Source: JBDTCO01 sp039923495 (GTDB lineage Bacteria > Myxococcota_A > Polyangia > Palsa-1104). Taken from it: DNA of 20,094 bases. The translations under genes and the position numbers were made by a program. Below the pieces are notes generated by a model, which saw only the letters and a list, made by a program, of their open reading frames with translations, did not search any database and had not been told where the DNA came from. This document shows positions 6,945-14,671 of this stretch, piece after piece (the first letter of the stretch is position 1; every line of letters begins with the position of its first letter). Location: the NCBI GenBank assembly GCA_039923495.1, contig JBDTCO010000026.1, positions 1-20,094 of the forward strand, written 5' to 3'.

Positions 6945-8659
6945 TCAAAGGGCGCACCGAAGCCCACTGGCGGCAGGGCTGCCGGTGAGAGGCCCCCGGT
7001 GCGCTCGTCGAGCCACAGGTGCGCCTTCGAGTCGAGCGGGCGGGCGAACGTGTAACGCGCGCGCGTCGGACCTTCGCTACCGACCTCGAGGATCTCGACG
7101 CGCAGGCCCGTGCGCTCGATGGTGTCGCCGGGACGATAGCCGCGCGACGTGTCGCGATAGAGGTTGTCGCGACCGCCAGGAATGAGCGGCACGCGCTCCG
7201 CTGCCTTCAGCTCGATGACGTTGGCCTCGCGGATGAGCGCGAGCACGTGCGGCGACTGCGAGAGGATGTGCCACGGCGGCAGCTCGCCCGGCAGACAGTA
7301 GAGCGACAACGCGAACGGTCCGAAGAACGCCTGTCCGCCACCCCGCACCACGTCGACCTCGGCGGGGTGCTCCTCGTCGATGCGCTTCGCGAGCGCGCGC
7401 GAGGCGTCGTCACTGATGTGCGCGCTGCGACGCAACCCGATCCCGCACAGCAGCGACGCGATCGGGCCGTGCACGAGCTGCGTGAACGCGAGCACGGTGG
7501 CCACCAGCCCCACGAGCTCGGGCCGTCGGCGCAAGGTCGGATCCTTGGGCGACCAGCATTCGTCCAGAAATGTTGCGACGACGGCGGCCATGCCGAACGC
7601 GCTGACCGCGAGCAGCCGCACCGACGGGGCGGCCGCGAGCACAGGGAGCATCGCGGCGAGCGAGCCGAGCAGGAGCCAGCCGACGGTGCGGCGCTGCGAC
7701 GCATCGAGCTCCGGCCACAGCCGTCTCGCACCGAGGACGAACAGCACGAGGAGCACCGCGACGCCGGCGCAGATGGCCCACATCGGCGCGCTCGCGCTCC
7801 ACGGATCGGTACCGAGCGTGAGCCACGACTGCGCGAGCAGCTTCACGATGCGCGCTGGCGATAGCCACAGCAGCTTGCCGGGTTCGCGCAGCGGATCGGC
7901 GTAGAACGACGAGGCGAACGTGCCGTAGCCACGCGCAGCGCGGATCGCGAGGTAGCCGACCGCGGGCCCGACGAACGTCGCGAGCTCGAGCACGCGGGTC
8001 CGCGCGGGGCGTGGCGCACCGAGCAGCGCGAGGGCGAGCGCATAACCACCGAGGCAGAACGAGTACTCGCCGCAGGAGAACGCAGCGACATACGCGACGA
8101 ACGCCCCGACGAGAAAGACACCTCCGCGCAGCGAGCAGCGCAGCGCGACGATGCCGAACACCAGCGTCATCAGCACCTCGCGGTTGGCCAGCCACGCGAG
8201 CGGGATCACGTTCCATGGACCGAGCGCGAGGATGATGGTAGCGACCAGCGCGGCGCGCGGCGTGAGCAGCCGCCGGAACAGCCCTGCGGCCAGCACCACC
8301 ATGAGCGCCCACCAGAACAGCGAGTGCACGTGCATGAGCCGGATGTGGGTGCCGAGCGCGTGCAGATCCAGCCAGCGGAGCGCGCTCGGGAGCGGCCGGT
8401 AGAAGCGGATCTTCAGGTGGGCGTCCGCCCACCAGGGGAGGAGTCCGCGCTGGTTGAACATCGCGCGGTCCGCGTCATTGACGAAGTCGTAGAGGTCGAA
8501 AGGCCCCCGAACGATGCCCATTCGGCCTGTGACCATGGCCGCGTGCATATAATCATCAAGGAGATACGGCGTATCGAGGCAGGGAAGATACAGCAGCGCC
8601 CCCACCAGGAGGAGGAGCGGCAGCGCCCGGCGCGTTCTTCGTGACCGAGGCATGAGCAC
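6938..8659 (-). CDS. Polytopic membrane protein, GT-C glycosyltransferase-like
   Basis: This 573-residue protein has a basic N-terminus (PRSRRTRR), a first hydrophobic helix, and then an acidic loop containing LLDDYMHAAM, the position where GT-C membrane glycosyltransferases (PMT/ArnT type) carry their catalytic acidic residues. About ten more hydrophobic segments follow up to about residue 410, then a soluble C-terminal domain of about 150 residues with beta-strand character. The overall plan suits a lipid-linked-sugar-dependent transferase, but the resemblance is topological and functional assignment is weak. The start may be GTG 8659, with AAGG eight bases upstream, or ATG 8653, two codons downstream. 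The stop lies inside the heptamer repeat. It is divergent from the Cys-rich lipoprotein gene, with a 59-base gap. Confidence 0.75.
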   Translation of the reverse strand: MLMPRSRRTRRALPLLLLVGALLYLPCLDTPYLLDDYMHAAMVTGRMGIVRGPFDLYDFVNDADRAMFNQRGLLPWWADAHLKIRFYRPLPSALRWLDLHALGTHIRLMHVHSLFWWALMVVLAAGLFRRLLTPRAALVATIILALGPWNVIPLAWLANREVLMTLVFGIVALRCSLRGGVFLVGAFVAYVAAFSCGEYSFCLGGYALALALLGAPRPARTRVLELATFVGPAVGYLAIRAARGYGTFASSFYADPLREPGKLLWLSPARIVKLLAQSWLTLGTDPWSASAPMWAICAGVAVLLVLFVLGARRLWPELDASQRRTVGWLLLGSLAAMLPVLAAAPSVRLLAVSAFGMAAVVATFLDECWSPKDPTLRRRPELVGLVATVLAFTQLVHGPIASLLCGIGLRRSAHISDDASRALAKRIDEEHPAEVDVVRGGGQAFFGPFALSLYCLPGELPPWHILSQSPHVLALIREANVIELKAAERVPLIPGGRDNLYRDTSRGYRPGDTIERTGLRVEILEVGSEGPTRARYTFARPLDSKAHLWLDERTGGLSPAALPPVGFGAPFDP

Positions 8660-8718
8660 GCCGAAAACCTTGCGGGAATCGCTTGGCTTGGCTGGCGAGA
8701 TAGTGTAACGCTCGGCTT

Positions 8719-9057
8719 GTGACCACCAGCAAAAAAGCGTCGTTTGTCACGGGCTTCATGATGAGCTGCATACTCGGGGGCCTCGCGGCTCTCGCCGGCT
8801 GCGGCAGCAACGGTGCGCCACTCCCGGTCGCGAAGGATCTCGGCAACTTCATCGTCGCCGATGCGTCCGAGCAGCCCACGCCCGACCTCGCGAAGGCTTG
8901 CGCGCCGAGCTGCACAAGCGACAGCGACTGCCAGAACAGCTGCCCGGCCACGAACCAGGGCACGGCCTGCTGCGACACGCAGACCAACACGTGCTTCCCC
9001 ACGACCGCGTCGGTGTGCCCGGTGGCCATCGACATGACGGTCCCCAGCCAGTACTGA
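8719..9057 (+). CDS. Small Cys-rich lipoprotein
   Basis: This is a 112-residue protein. A GTG start gives a proper signal peptide with two Lys residues, a hydrophobic core and the lipobox LAGC (Cys28); the Met codons at residues 14-15 would remove the charged n-region. The mature part has an Asp/Pro-rich spacer with PDLAKAC, then a compact Cys-rich segment (CAPSC, DSDCQNSC, ACCDTQTNTCF) and ends in a short acidic tail. The spacing resembles the small disulfide-knotted modules often found at the ends of myxobacterial surface lipoproteins. Function unknown. The S55-like gene begins 60 bases downstream on the same strand, so cotranscription is possible. Confidence 0.7.
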   Translation: MTTSKKASFVTGFMMSCILGGLAALAGCGSNGAPLPVAKDLGNFIVADASEQPTPDLAKACAPSCTSDSDCQNSCPATNQGTACCDTQTNTCFPTTASVCPVAIDMTVPSQY

Positions 9058-9117
9058 GACCTTCATCCAGCAGCGTAATCTTCGTCGGTGGCCGCCAGGC
9101 GCCAGGCTAGCGGCGCG

Positions 9118-10848
9118 ATGACGAGCGCTTCCCTTCGGCGACTGCTCGCGTGCGTGATGCTCGCCGCCGCGTTCCCCGTGCAGACGTCGCAGGGCGCTCC
9201 GGGTCCGAGCGTCGGATCGACGATCTCCATCGAGGAGCTCCGGCCCGGCATGGATGGGTACGGCCTCACGGTCTTCGAGGGTGTGAAGCCCGAGCGCTTC
9301 GCGGTCCACCTCATTGCGGTGCTGCACAACTTCCTGCCGAAGCAGGACGTCATCCTCGTCAAGTCCGACGATCCGCGCCTCGTTCATAGCGGCATCGCGC
9401 AGGGGATGTCGGGCTCGCCGATCTACTTCAACGAGCGGCTCGCCGGCGCGCTCGCATACGGCTGGGGCTTCGCGAAGGACCCGATCGCGGGCGTCACGCC
9501 CATCGCCAACATGGTGCGCGAGCTCGACCTTCCGCTGCGAGGCAATGACGCGTCACCGCTCCACGCCACCGTCGATGCGAGCGGACTCACCCCGTCGGCG
9601 ATCCCGCTGTCGGTGTCCGGGCTGTCGAGCCAGGCCATCGCCGAGCTCGGCGAGTCGCTCGCACCCTTTCACATCGTGCCACAGCAAGGCGGCGGGACTC
9701 GCGGTCCGCGTCGAGGCAAGCCCGCCATCGCACGCTTCGAGCCGGGCAGCACCATCGCCGTCGAGCTCATCCGCGGTGACGTGAGCGCCGTCGCAACGGG
9801 TACCGTGACGGCGGTCGCGGGCGACAAGGTGCTGGCGTTCGGACATCCGATGTTCAACGCGGGCGAGGTGGCCATCCCGATCTCGACGGCGGCGGTCCAC
9901 GCGCTCATGTCGTCGATGAACACGTCGTTCAAGATCTCGTCGCCGCTCGAGGAGGCCGGGGTGCTCCTGCAGGACCGTCAGGCGGGCATCGTCGGCGACA
10001 TGGGTCGTCGCGTGCCGATGGTGCCGATCACGATCACGATCAAGGTGCCGGGGCGCGCGGTCGAGAAGCTCTCCGTAGAGGTCGCGCGCCATCGCTTCCT
10101 CACGGGCACGCTCGCCACGTCCGTCGTCGCGTCGGCTGCAACGTCGGCCGCGGCAGACGCCACGGACGCGACGATCTCGATGAAGACCCACATCGCGATC
10201 CGCAACCAGCCGTCGCTCGACGTGAACGATCAGATCTACGCGCCCGACGGCGTCACGGCGCGCTCGCTCGGCTCCGCGCACGGCCTGCACGCGCTCAACG
10301 AGATCCTGTTCAACTCGTTCGCGCCCGCGCTGGTCGATCGCGTCGACATCGATCTCGACGTCGCGTATCGCGCAGACATTGCGGAGATCACAGAGCTGTC
10401 GATGGGTGCCGAGACTGTCGAGGCCGGCTCACGACCGAGCCTGAGAGTGACGCTGCGACCCTACGGCAAGCCCGACGAGACGATCTTCGTGCCCTTCGAC
10501 GTGCCGCTGTCGCTCGCGGGTCAGACGGTCAAGGTCACCGTGCAGTCCGGCGGCTCGGCGCATCCCGACAGCGCGCCGCCCGAGTCGCTACGCGAGCTCA
10601 TCGTCAACCTGGGGCGCGTGTATCCGGCGGAGGCGCTCGTCGTCGGGCTCGAGCTCCCCGACGAGGGGGTCACGCTTCATGGTCACCTCGTCCCGGCGCT
10701 GCCGGGCTCCGTGCTCGACAGCCTGCGTCCCTCCACCGCGTCTCGTCGTTCCGACACCCTCCACCGCGTCGATCGCAACATCGTTCCCACGTCCTACGTC
10801 ACCGTGGGCAAGCAGGAGCTCATCCTGCGCGTCCACGAGCGTCGCTGA
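9118..10848 (+). CDS. Secreted SpoIVB peptidase S55-like protein
   Basis: This is a 576-residue protein from ATG 9118, chosen because it gives a clean signal peptide (MTSASLRR, then LLACVMLAAAF, with a cut near residue 26); GTG 9088 would add ten residues. An N-terminal region about 38-60 (EELRPGMDGYGLTVFEG) leads to the serine-peptidase-like GIAQGMSGSPIYF (92-104), followed by GALAYGWGFAKDPIAGVTPI, which closely parallels the Ser region of SpoIVB. The His candidate is His243 in VLAFGHPMFNAGEVAIPIS. The C-terminal ~270 residues are beta-rich without recognised motifs. SpoIVB itself is a sporulation signalling protease of Firmicutes; here the role is unknown and activity is unproven. The next gene starts 14 bases downstream. 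Confidence 0.82.
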   Translation: MTSASLRRLLACVMLAAAFPVQTSQGAPGPSVGSTISIEELRPGMDGYGLTVFEGVKPERFAVHLIAVLHNFLPKQDVILVKSDDPRLVHSGIAQGMSGSPIYFNERLAGALAYGWGFAKDPIAGVTPIANMVRELDLPLRGNDASPLHATVDASGLTPSAIPLSVSGLSSQAIAELGESLAPFHIVPQQGGGTRGPRRGKPAIARFEPGSTIAVELIRGDVSAVATGTVTAVAGDKVLAFGHPMFNAGEVAIPISTAAVHALMSSMNTSFKISSPLEEAGVLLQDRQAGIVGDMGRRVPMVPITITIKVPGRAVEKLSVEVARHRFLTGTLATSVVASAATSAAADATDATISMKTHIAIRNQPSLDVNDQIYAPDGVTARSLGSAHGLHALNEILFNSFAPALVDRVDIDLDVAYRADIAEITELSMGAETVEAGSRPSLRVTLRPYGKPDETIFVPFDVPLSLAGQTVKVTVQSGGSAHPDSAPPESLRELIVNLGRVYPAEALVVGLELPDEGVTLHGHLVPALPGSVLDSLRPSTASRRSDTLHRVDRNIVPTSYVTVGKQELILRVHERR

Positions 10849-10850
10849 AC

Positions 10851-10854
10851 GGAG
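10851..10854 (+). promoter_or_regulatory. Shine-Dalgarno supporting GTG start at 10863
   Basis: GGAG lies eight bases before GTG 10863, within the 14-base gap after the S55-like gene. It supports the rare start codon and co-translation of the two secreted proteins from one message. Confidence 0.65.
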
Positions 10855-10862
10855 CCTTCTCT

Positions 10863-12992
10863 GTGAAACGCGCACTGCTGCTCGTCCTCCTCGCCATCCC
10901 CACGCCCACGCTGGCCGGACCGACACGCGTGTTCCGCGTCACCACCTACAAGGAGTTCGACGAGGGCGAAGCCAGGGGCACGCAGATCGACTCCGTCGGT
11001 GAGGTCCGCACCGGCGTCGACAGCGCACGCGTCGATCTCGGCGAGCTGCTCGCGTACTCGTCGGCGCGCGTCGACGGCACGCTCTACATCGGCACCGGCG
11101 ATCAGGCCGACGTGTGGGCACAGCGCGGCAAGGACCGGCCTCGCAAGATAGCGAAGCTCGATGGTGTCCTCGTCGCTGCGCTCGCACGCGCGAAGGGCGG
11201 CAGGTTGTTTGCCTCGACGCTGCCGAGCGGCAAGATCTTCGTCATCGACGAGCTCGGCGAAAAGGTGCCGCGCGTGAGGGAGCTAGCGAAGCTCGACGCC
11301 GAGCACGTGTGGGCCCTGTCGTGGGACGAGGAAAAACACACGCTCTACGCAGCGACGGGACCCGCCGGCAAGCTCTTCGCGCTCGACGTCGACCTCGACA
11401 GGGGAACCGCGAAGCCGAGGCTGCTGTGGTCGAGCGGCGAGAAGCAGCTGCTCTCCATGGTGCGCGCGGAAGACGGCTCGCTCCTCGTCGGCAGCGCCGA
11501 CTCCGCGATCCTCTATCGCGTGACGCCGCACGGCAACGGTGCCGACGTCCGCGTCGTGCACGACTTCGACGGCGACGAGGTCCGCGCGATCTGGCGCGAC
11601 AGGGCCAGCACCTACGTCGCCGTGAACGACTTCAAGGGCGCGGGGCTGCCGATGCTGAGCGCGCTGTCGTCGAAGTCCGCGCGGACGCCCGCGCAGGCCG
11701 CGTCGGGGCAGAGCGCCTCCTCGTCGCTCGGCGTGTCGCTGTCTCTGTCGCTGCCGGCGTCGCGAGATCGCAAGGGCAAGGGCGCCGTCTATCGCGTCGA
11801 CGACGATGGTCGCCTCGAAGAGCTGCACTCGCTCTCCGACGGCTACTTCACCGCGCTCGCGAAGGACGCGGACGGTACACTGTGGGCCGCGTCGGGCTCG
11901 AACGGCCGCGTGTACCAGCTGCGGGCGGACCACACCGTCGCGACCGTGCTCGATCTGCCCGAACGTCAGGTGCTGTTCCTCGACCTCGGCGGAGCGCCGG
12001 TGCTCGGCACCGGTGACGCCGCTGCGCTCTATCACCTCGGCGGGACGCCGAAGGAAGCGCTGTACCTGTCGAAGGTCCTCGACGCGCAGTTCACGGCGCG
12101 CTGGGGTCGCGTGTGTGCGCTCGGGACCGGCGTCGAGCTGTCCACGCGCTCGGGCAACACGCAGAAGCCCGACGCGACGTGGACGAGCTGGCAGCCGCTG
12201 GAGAAGCCCGAGACCCGCACCGACGAGGCGAGCGGTCGCGTGCAGAGCCCGACGGGGCGGTTTCTGCAGGTGCGCTGCAAGCTGTCACCCAAGGGCGTGC
12301 TGCGCGAGCTCGATGCGTACTACCTGCCGCAGAATCAACGCCCGCGCGTCACGGAGATCACCACGGGTGACGACGGCAAGAGCACGCGCAAGAAGCTGGT
12401 CACGCTCGAGCCCCAGATCTCGGTGCGCGCGCACTCGTCGATCGTGCCGTTGCGCTGGAAGACGGAGAACCCCGACGAGGACGAGCTCGTCTATCGCGTC
12501 TACTTCCGCGAGGAGAACGATCCGAACTGGCGTCTCCTCGGCGGACCGAGCCCGCTCACGAAGGCCGAGTACGACTGGAGCACGGAGGGACTGCCCGATG
12601 GTCGCTACCTCGTGCGCGTGGTCGCCTCCGACGAGCGCGCGAACCCACGTGAGGTGGCGCTCGATAGCGCGCTGACCTCGTCGCCGATCCTCGTCGACAA
12701 CCGCAAGCCGGAGATCCTCGGGCTCGAGGTCGTGTACCCGAAGGGCCAGGGCGCGCAGGCGACCGGACGAGTGAAGGACCTCTCCTCTCGGGTGACCGAG
12801 CTCGCCTGGGCGCTCGATGGCGGTGAGTGGCAGGTACTCGGCAGCAAGGACGGGCTCCTCGACGATCTCGAGGAGGCCTTCTCGCTGAAGCTTCCGACGG
12901 GTCTGGCCTCCGGCAACCACACCATCGCGATCCGCGCCGCCGACTCCACCGACAACGTCGGCGCGGCGCAGCTCGTGTTCAAGACCAGATAG
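10863..12992 (+). CDS. Secreted beta-propeller protein with Fn3-like C-terminus
   Basis: This is a 709-residue protein. A classical signal peptide (MKRALLLVLLAIPTPTLA) directs it to the periplasm or beyond, with no lipobox. Residues about 50-420 contain recurring blade-like strands: GTLYIGTGDQADVW, RLFASTLPSGKIFVID, TLYAATGPAGKLFALD, SLLVGSADSAILYRV, GTLWAASGSNGRVYQL and APVLGTGDAAALYHL. A Ser/Ala-rich insert (about 270-305) interrupts the propeller. Residues about 500-610 (VPLRWKTENPDEDELVYRVYF and GLPDGRYLVRVVASDE) are Fn3/Ig-like, and another beta-sandwich ends the protein. This suits a binding scaffold rather than an enzyme. The 14-base spacing to the S55-like gene suggests a two-gene operon, perhaps peptidase and partner. 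Confidence 0.82.
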   Translation: MKRALLLVLLAIPTPTLAGPTRVFRVTTYKEFDEGEARGTQIDSVGEVRTGVDSARVDLGELLAYSSARVDGTLYIGTGDQADVWAQRGKDRPRKIAKLDGVLVAALARAKGGRLFASTLPSGKIFVIDELGEKVPRVRELAKLDAEHVWALSWDEEKHTLYAATGPAGKLFALDVDLDRGTAKPRLLWSSGEKQLLSMVRAEDGSLLVGSADSAILYRVTPHGNGADVRVVHDFDGDEVRAIWRDRASTYVAVNDFKGAGLPMLSALSSKSARTPAQAASGQSASSSLGVSLSLSLPASRDRKGKGAVYRVDDDGRLEELHSLSDGYFTALAKDADGTLWAASGSNGRVYQLRADHTVATVLDLPERQVLFLDLGGAPVLGTGDAAALYHLGGTPKEALYLSKVLDAQFTARWGRVCALGTGVELSTRSGNTQKPDATWTSWQPLEKPETRTDEASGRVQSPTGRFLQVRCKLSPKGVLRELDAYYLPQNQRPRVTEITTGDDGKSTRKKLVTLEPQISVRAHSSIVPLRWKTENPDEDELVYRVYFREENDPNWRLLGGPSPLTKAEYDWSTEGLPDGRYLVRVVASDERANPREVALDSALTSSPILVDNRKPEILGLEVVYPKGQGAQATGRVKDLSSRVTELAWALDGGEWQVLGSKDGLLDDLEEAFSLKLPTGLASGNHTIAIRAADSTDNVGAAQLVFKTR

Positions 12993-13046
12993 GTCCCGGA
13001 ATCAGTACGTCGTGGCGACGCCCCTGCGCGTGTGATCGAGAGACGG

Positions 13047-13916
13047 CTAGAAGCCAGCGCTCTTGAGCGCGGCGAAGATCATGCGGGACGCGCGCGATCG
13101 GTTGAGCGTGTAGAAGTGGATGCCCGGCGCGCCCATGCGCAGGAGCTCCGCGCACTGCAGCGTGGCGTGCGCAACACCGAGCTCGAGGATCGCCTCGGGA
13201 TCGTCCTTGCGACGCTCGAGCTCGAGGCGCAGGCGCGTCGGGATCGTCGCGCCGCACATGCGCGTGAACCGATCGATCTGCTCGAAGTTCGTGATGGGCA
13301 TGATCCCCGGTACGACCGGCACGTGGACCCCGAGCGCACGCGCGCGCTCGACGAAGTGGAAGTAGAACGCGTTGTCGAAGAACAGCTGCGTGACCAGAAA
13401 GTCGCTCCCGGCGGCGACCTTCCTGCGGAGGTTGCGGAGATCGACATCGCGCGTCTCCGACTCCATGTGGCCCTCGGGGTAGCACGCGCCACCGATACAC
13501 ATCTGCGGCCGGCGCTCGCGGATGAGCGCGGTCAGCTCGGAGCCATAGGTGAGCGCATCTGCGATGGTAGGCAGCCCTCCCGACGGCACGTCACCGCGCA
13601 GCGCGAGCAGGTTTTCGATGCCGGCGTCTGCGAAGCGATCGACGAGCGCGGTGAGCTCCGTACGCGAGTGGCCCACGCACGTGAGGTGCGCCATGGCCTC
13701 GATGCCGGTCTCCTTCTTGATGGCCGTGACGAGCTCGAACGTGCGCTGTCGCGTGGAGCCACCGGCTCCGTACGTGACCGACACGAAGCCTGGATCGAGC
13801 GGCTGCAGCTCGCGCAGCGTGTCGAACATTTGCGCCACGCCCGCGTCGCTCTTCGGCGGGAAGAACTCGAACGAGAAGCATGGGTTCTCGCTCTTCAGGC
13901 GGTCGGAGATCTTCAC
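13047..13916 (-). CDS. metF: Methylenetetrahydrofolate reductase
   Basis: MetF reduces 5,10-methylenetetrahydrofolate to 5-methyltetrahydrofolate using an FAD cofactor and supplies the methyl group for methionine synthesis. The 289-residue protein is the short bacterial form, lacking the eukaryotic regulatory domain. Clear motifs are FEFFPPK with catalytic Glu17, VSVTYGAGGSTR (46-56), AHLTCVGHS (77-84), LLALRGDVPSGG with Asp109, and the FLVTQLFFDN strand. The C-terminal GIHFYTLNRS motif is also present. The start is GTG 13916, since no upstream frame extension or ATG fits better; no good Shine-Dalgarno sequence is visible. It diverges from a metallo-beta-lactamase-fold gene with only 35 bases between the two starts. 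No methionine synthase or SAM/SAH riboswitch is visible here. Confidence 0.95.
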   Translation of the reverse strand: MKISDRLKSENPCFSFEFFPPKSDAGVAQMFDTLRELQPLDPGFVSVTYGAGGSTRQRTFELVTAIKKETGIEAMAHLTCVGHSRTELTALVDRFADAGIENLLALRGDVPSGGLPTIADALTYGSELTALIRERRPQMCIGGACYPEGHMESETRDVDLRNLRRKVAAGSDFLVTQLFFDNAFYFHFVERARALGVHVPVVPGIMPITNFEQIDRFTRMCGATIPTRLRLELERRKDDPEAILELGVAHATLQCAELLRMGAPGIHFYTLNRSRASRMIFAALKSAGF

Positions 13917-13931
13917 GGCGCAAAAGCTAGC

Positions 13932-13948
13932 ACGCAGCTAGACTGCGT
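13932..13948. promoter_or_regulatory. Inverted repeat in the metF / MBL divergent promoter
   Basis: ACGCAG and CTGCGT form a perfect 6-bp inverted repeat around CTAGA, in the 35-base gap between the metF GTG (13916) and the next gene's ATG (13952). Any transcript of the plus-strand gene starting here would have almost no leader. The repeat could be an operator acting on both genes or a small hairpin over the start; neither is proven. Confidence 0.25.
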
Positions 13949-13951
13949 CGC

Positions 13952-14662
13952 ATGGCGGTCTTCAGGCAGGAAGAAGGCACGAGCGGCACGCGCATCCTCC
14001 AGATCGAGGTGGGGATGGGTCAGAACTTCAACGTCGTCTTCGGTGACGACGATGGCCACGCGGCGATCGTCGATCCCGCATACGAGGTCGACCGCCTGCT
14101 ACGCGAGGCCACCGCGCACGATCTGAACATCGAGGCGGTGCTGATCACGCACACGCACCACGATCACATCGACGGGCTGTGGGACGTCGTGCGGCTCACG
14201 GGCGCGCGCGTCTATGTCGGTCGCGGCGAGCTCGACGCCGTCCGCAAGGCGACGGCCAAGGCCACCGCCTCGCTCGACATTCACCCCCTCGATGGTGGCG
14301 AGACGTTCTTCGTCGGCGGCGTCCAGATCGGTGCGATCGCGACGCCGGGGCACACGCGCGCGGGCATCTCGTACGTGTTCGATGGCTGCGTGTGCACGGG
14401 CGACACGATGTTCGTCGGCGGCTGCGGTCGCACCGACTTCCCAGGCGGTGATCCGAAGCTCCTGTGGTCGAGCCTGCAGCGGCTCTCGGCGCTCCCCGAG
14501 TCGACGCGCGTGTACCCCGGCCACGACTACGGCCCGACGCCGACCTCCACAATCGGCGAGCAGAAGCAGCTCAACCCGTACCTGCGCTGCGCCGACGAGG
14601 CCGCCTTCGTCGCGCTGCGGACCGGCCCCAACCCGCCGAAGAACACCCGCGGCGCTCGCTAA
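13952..14662 (+). CDS. Metallo-beta-lactamase-fold hydrolase, persulfide dioxygenase / glyoxalase II-like
   Basis: This is a 236-residue cytoplasmic protein without a signal peptide. The metal site is complete: HTHHDH (His67, His69, Asp71, His72), His134 in TPGHTRAG, Asp151 in CTGDTMF and His191 in YPGHDYG. The segment GGCGRTDFPGG (156-166) is typical of ETHE1-type persulfide dioxygenases, which oxidise glutathione persulfide with a mononuclear iron. The C-terminal TSTIGEQKQLNPYL is shared by both ETHE1 and hydroxyacylglutathione hydrolases. Persulfide dioxygenase is therefore preferred, glyoxalase II is the main alternative, and the substrate is unproven. It is divergent from metF, which would make sense if both serve sulfur amino acid metabolism. 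It ends three bases from the stop of the convergent gene. Confidence 0.85.
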   Translation: MAVFRQEEGTSGTRILQIEVGMGQNFNVVFGDDDGHAAIVDPAYEVDRLLREATAHDLNIEAVLITHTHHDHIDGLWDVVRLTGARVYVGRGELDAVRKATAKATASLDIHPLDGGETFFVGGVQIGAIATPGHTRAGISYVFDGCVCTGDTMFVGGCGRTDFPGGDPKLLWSSLQRLSALPESTRVYPGHDYGPTPTSTIGEQKQLNPYLRCADEAAFVALRTGPNPPKNTRGAR

Positions 14663-14671
14663 CTCTTAGCG
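14657..14671. terminator. Symmetrical hairpin spanning two convergent stop codons
   Basis: CGCTAA (14657-14662) and TTAGCG (14666-14671) pair perfectly around a CTC loop. The TAA stop of the plus-strand gene and the TAA stop of the minus-strand gene each lie in one arm, and both proteins end in Arg-TAA. The stem is short and no T-run follows, so terminator function is only possible, not shown. Confidence 0.3.

Noticed and set aside
9088..9117. GTG 9088 as the start of the S55-like gene
   Set aside because: It adds ten residues ahead of an already complete signal peptide and has no better ribosome site.
13008..13020. CGTCG-TGG-CGACG hairpin after the propeller gene as terminator
   Set aside because: Five pairs with a three-base loop and no T-run; such stems are expected by chance at this GC content.
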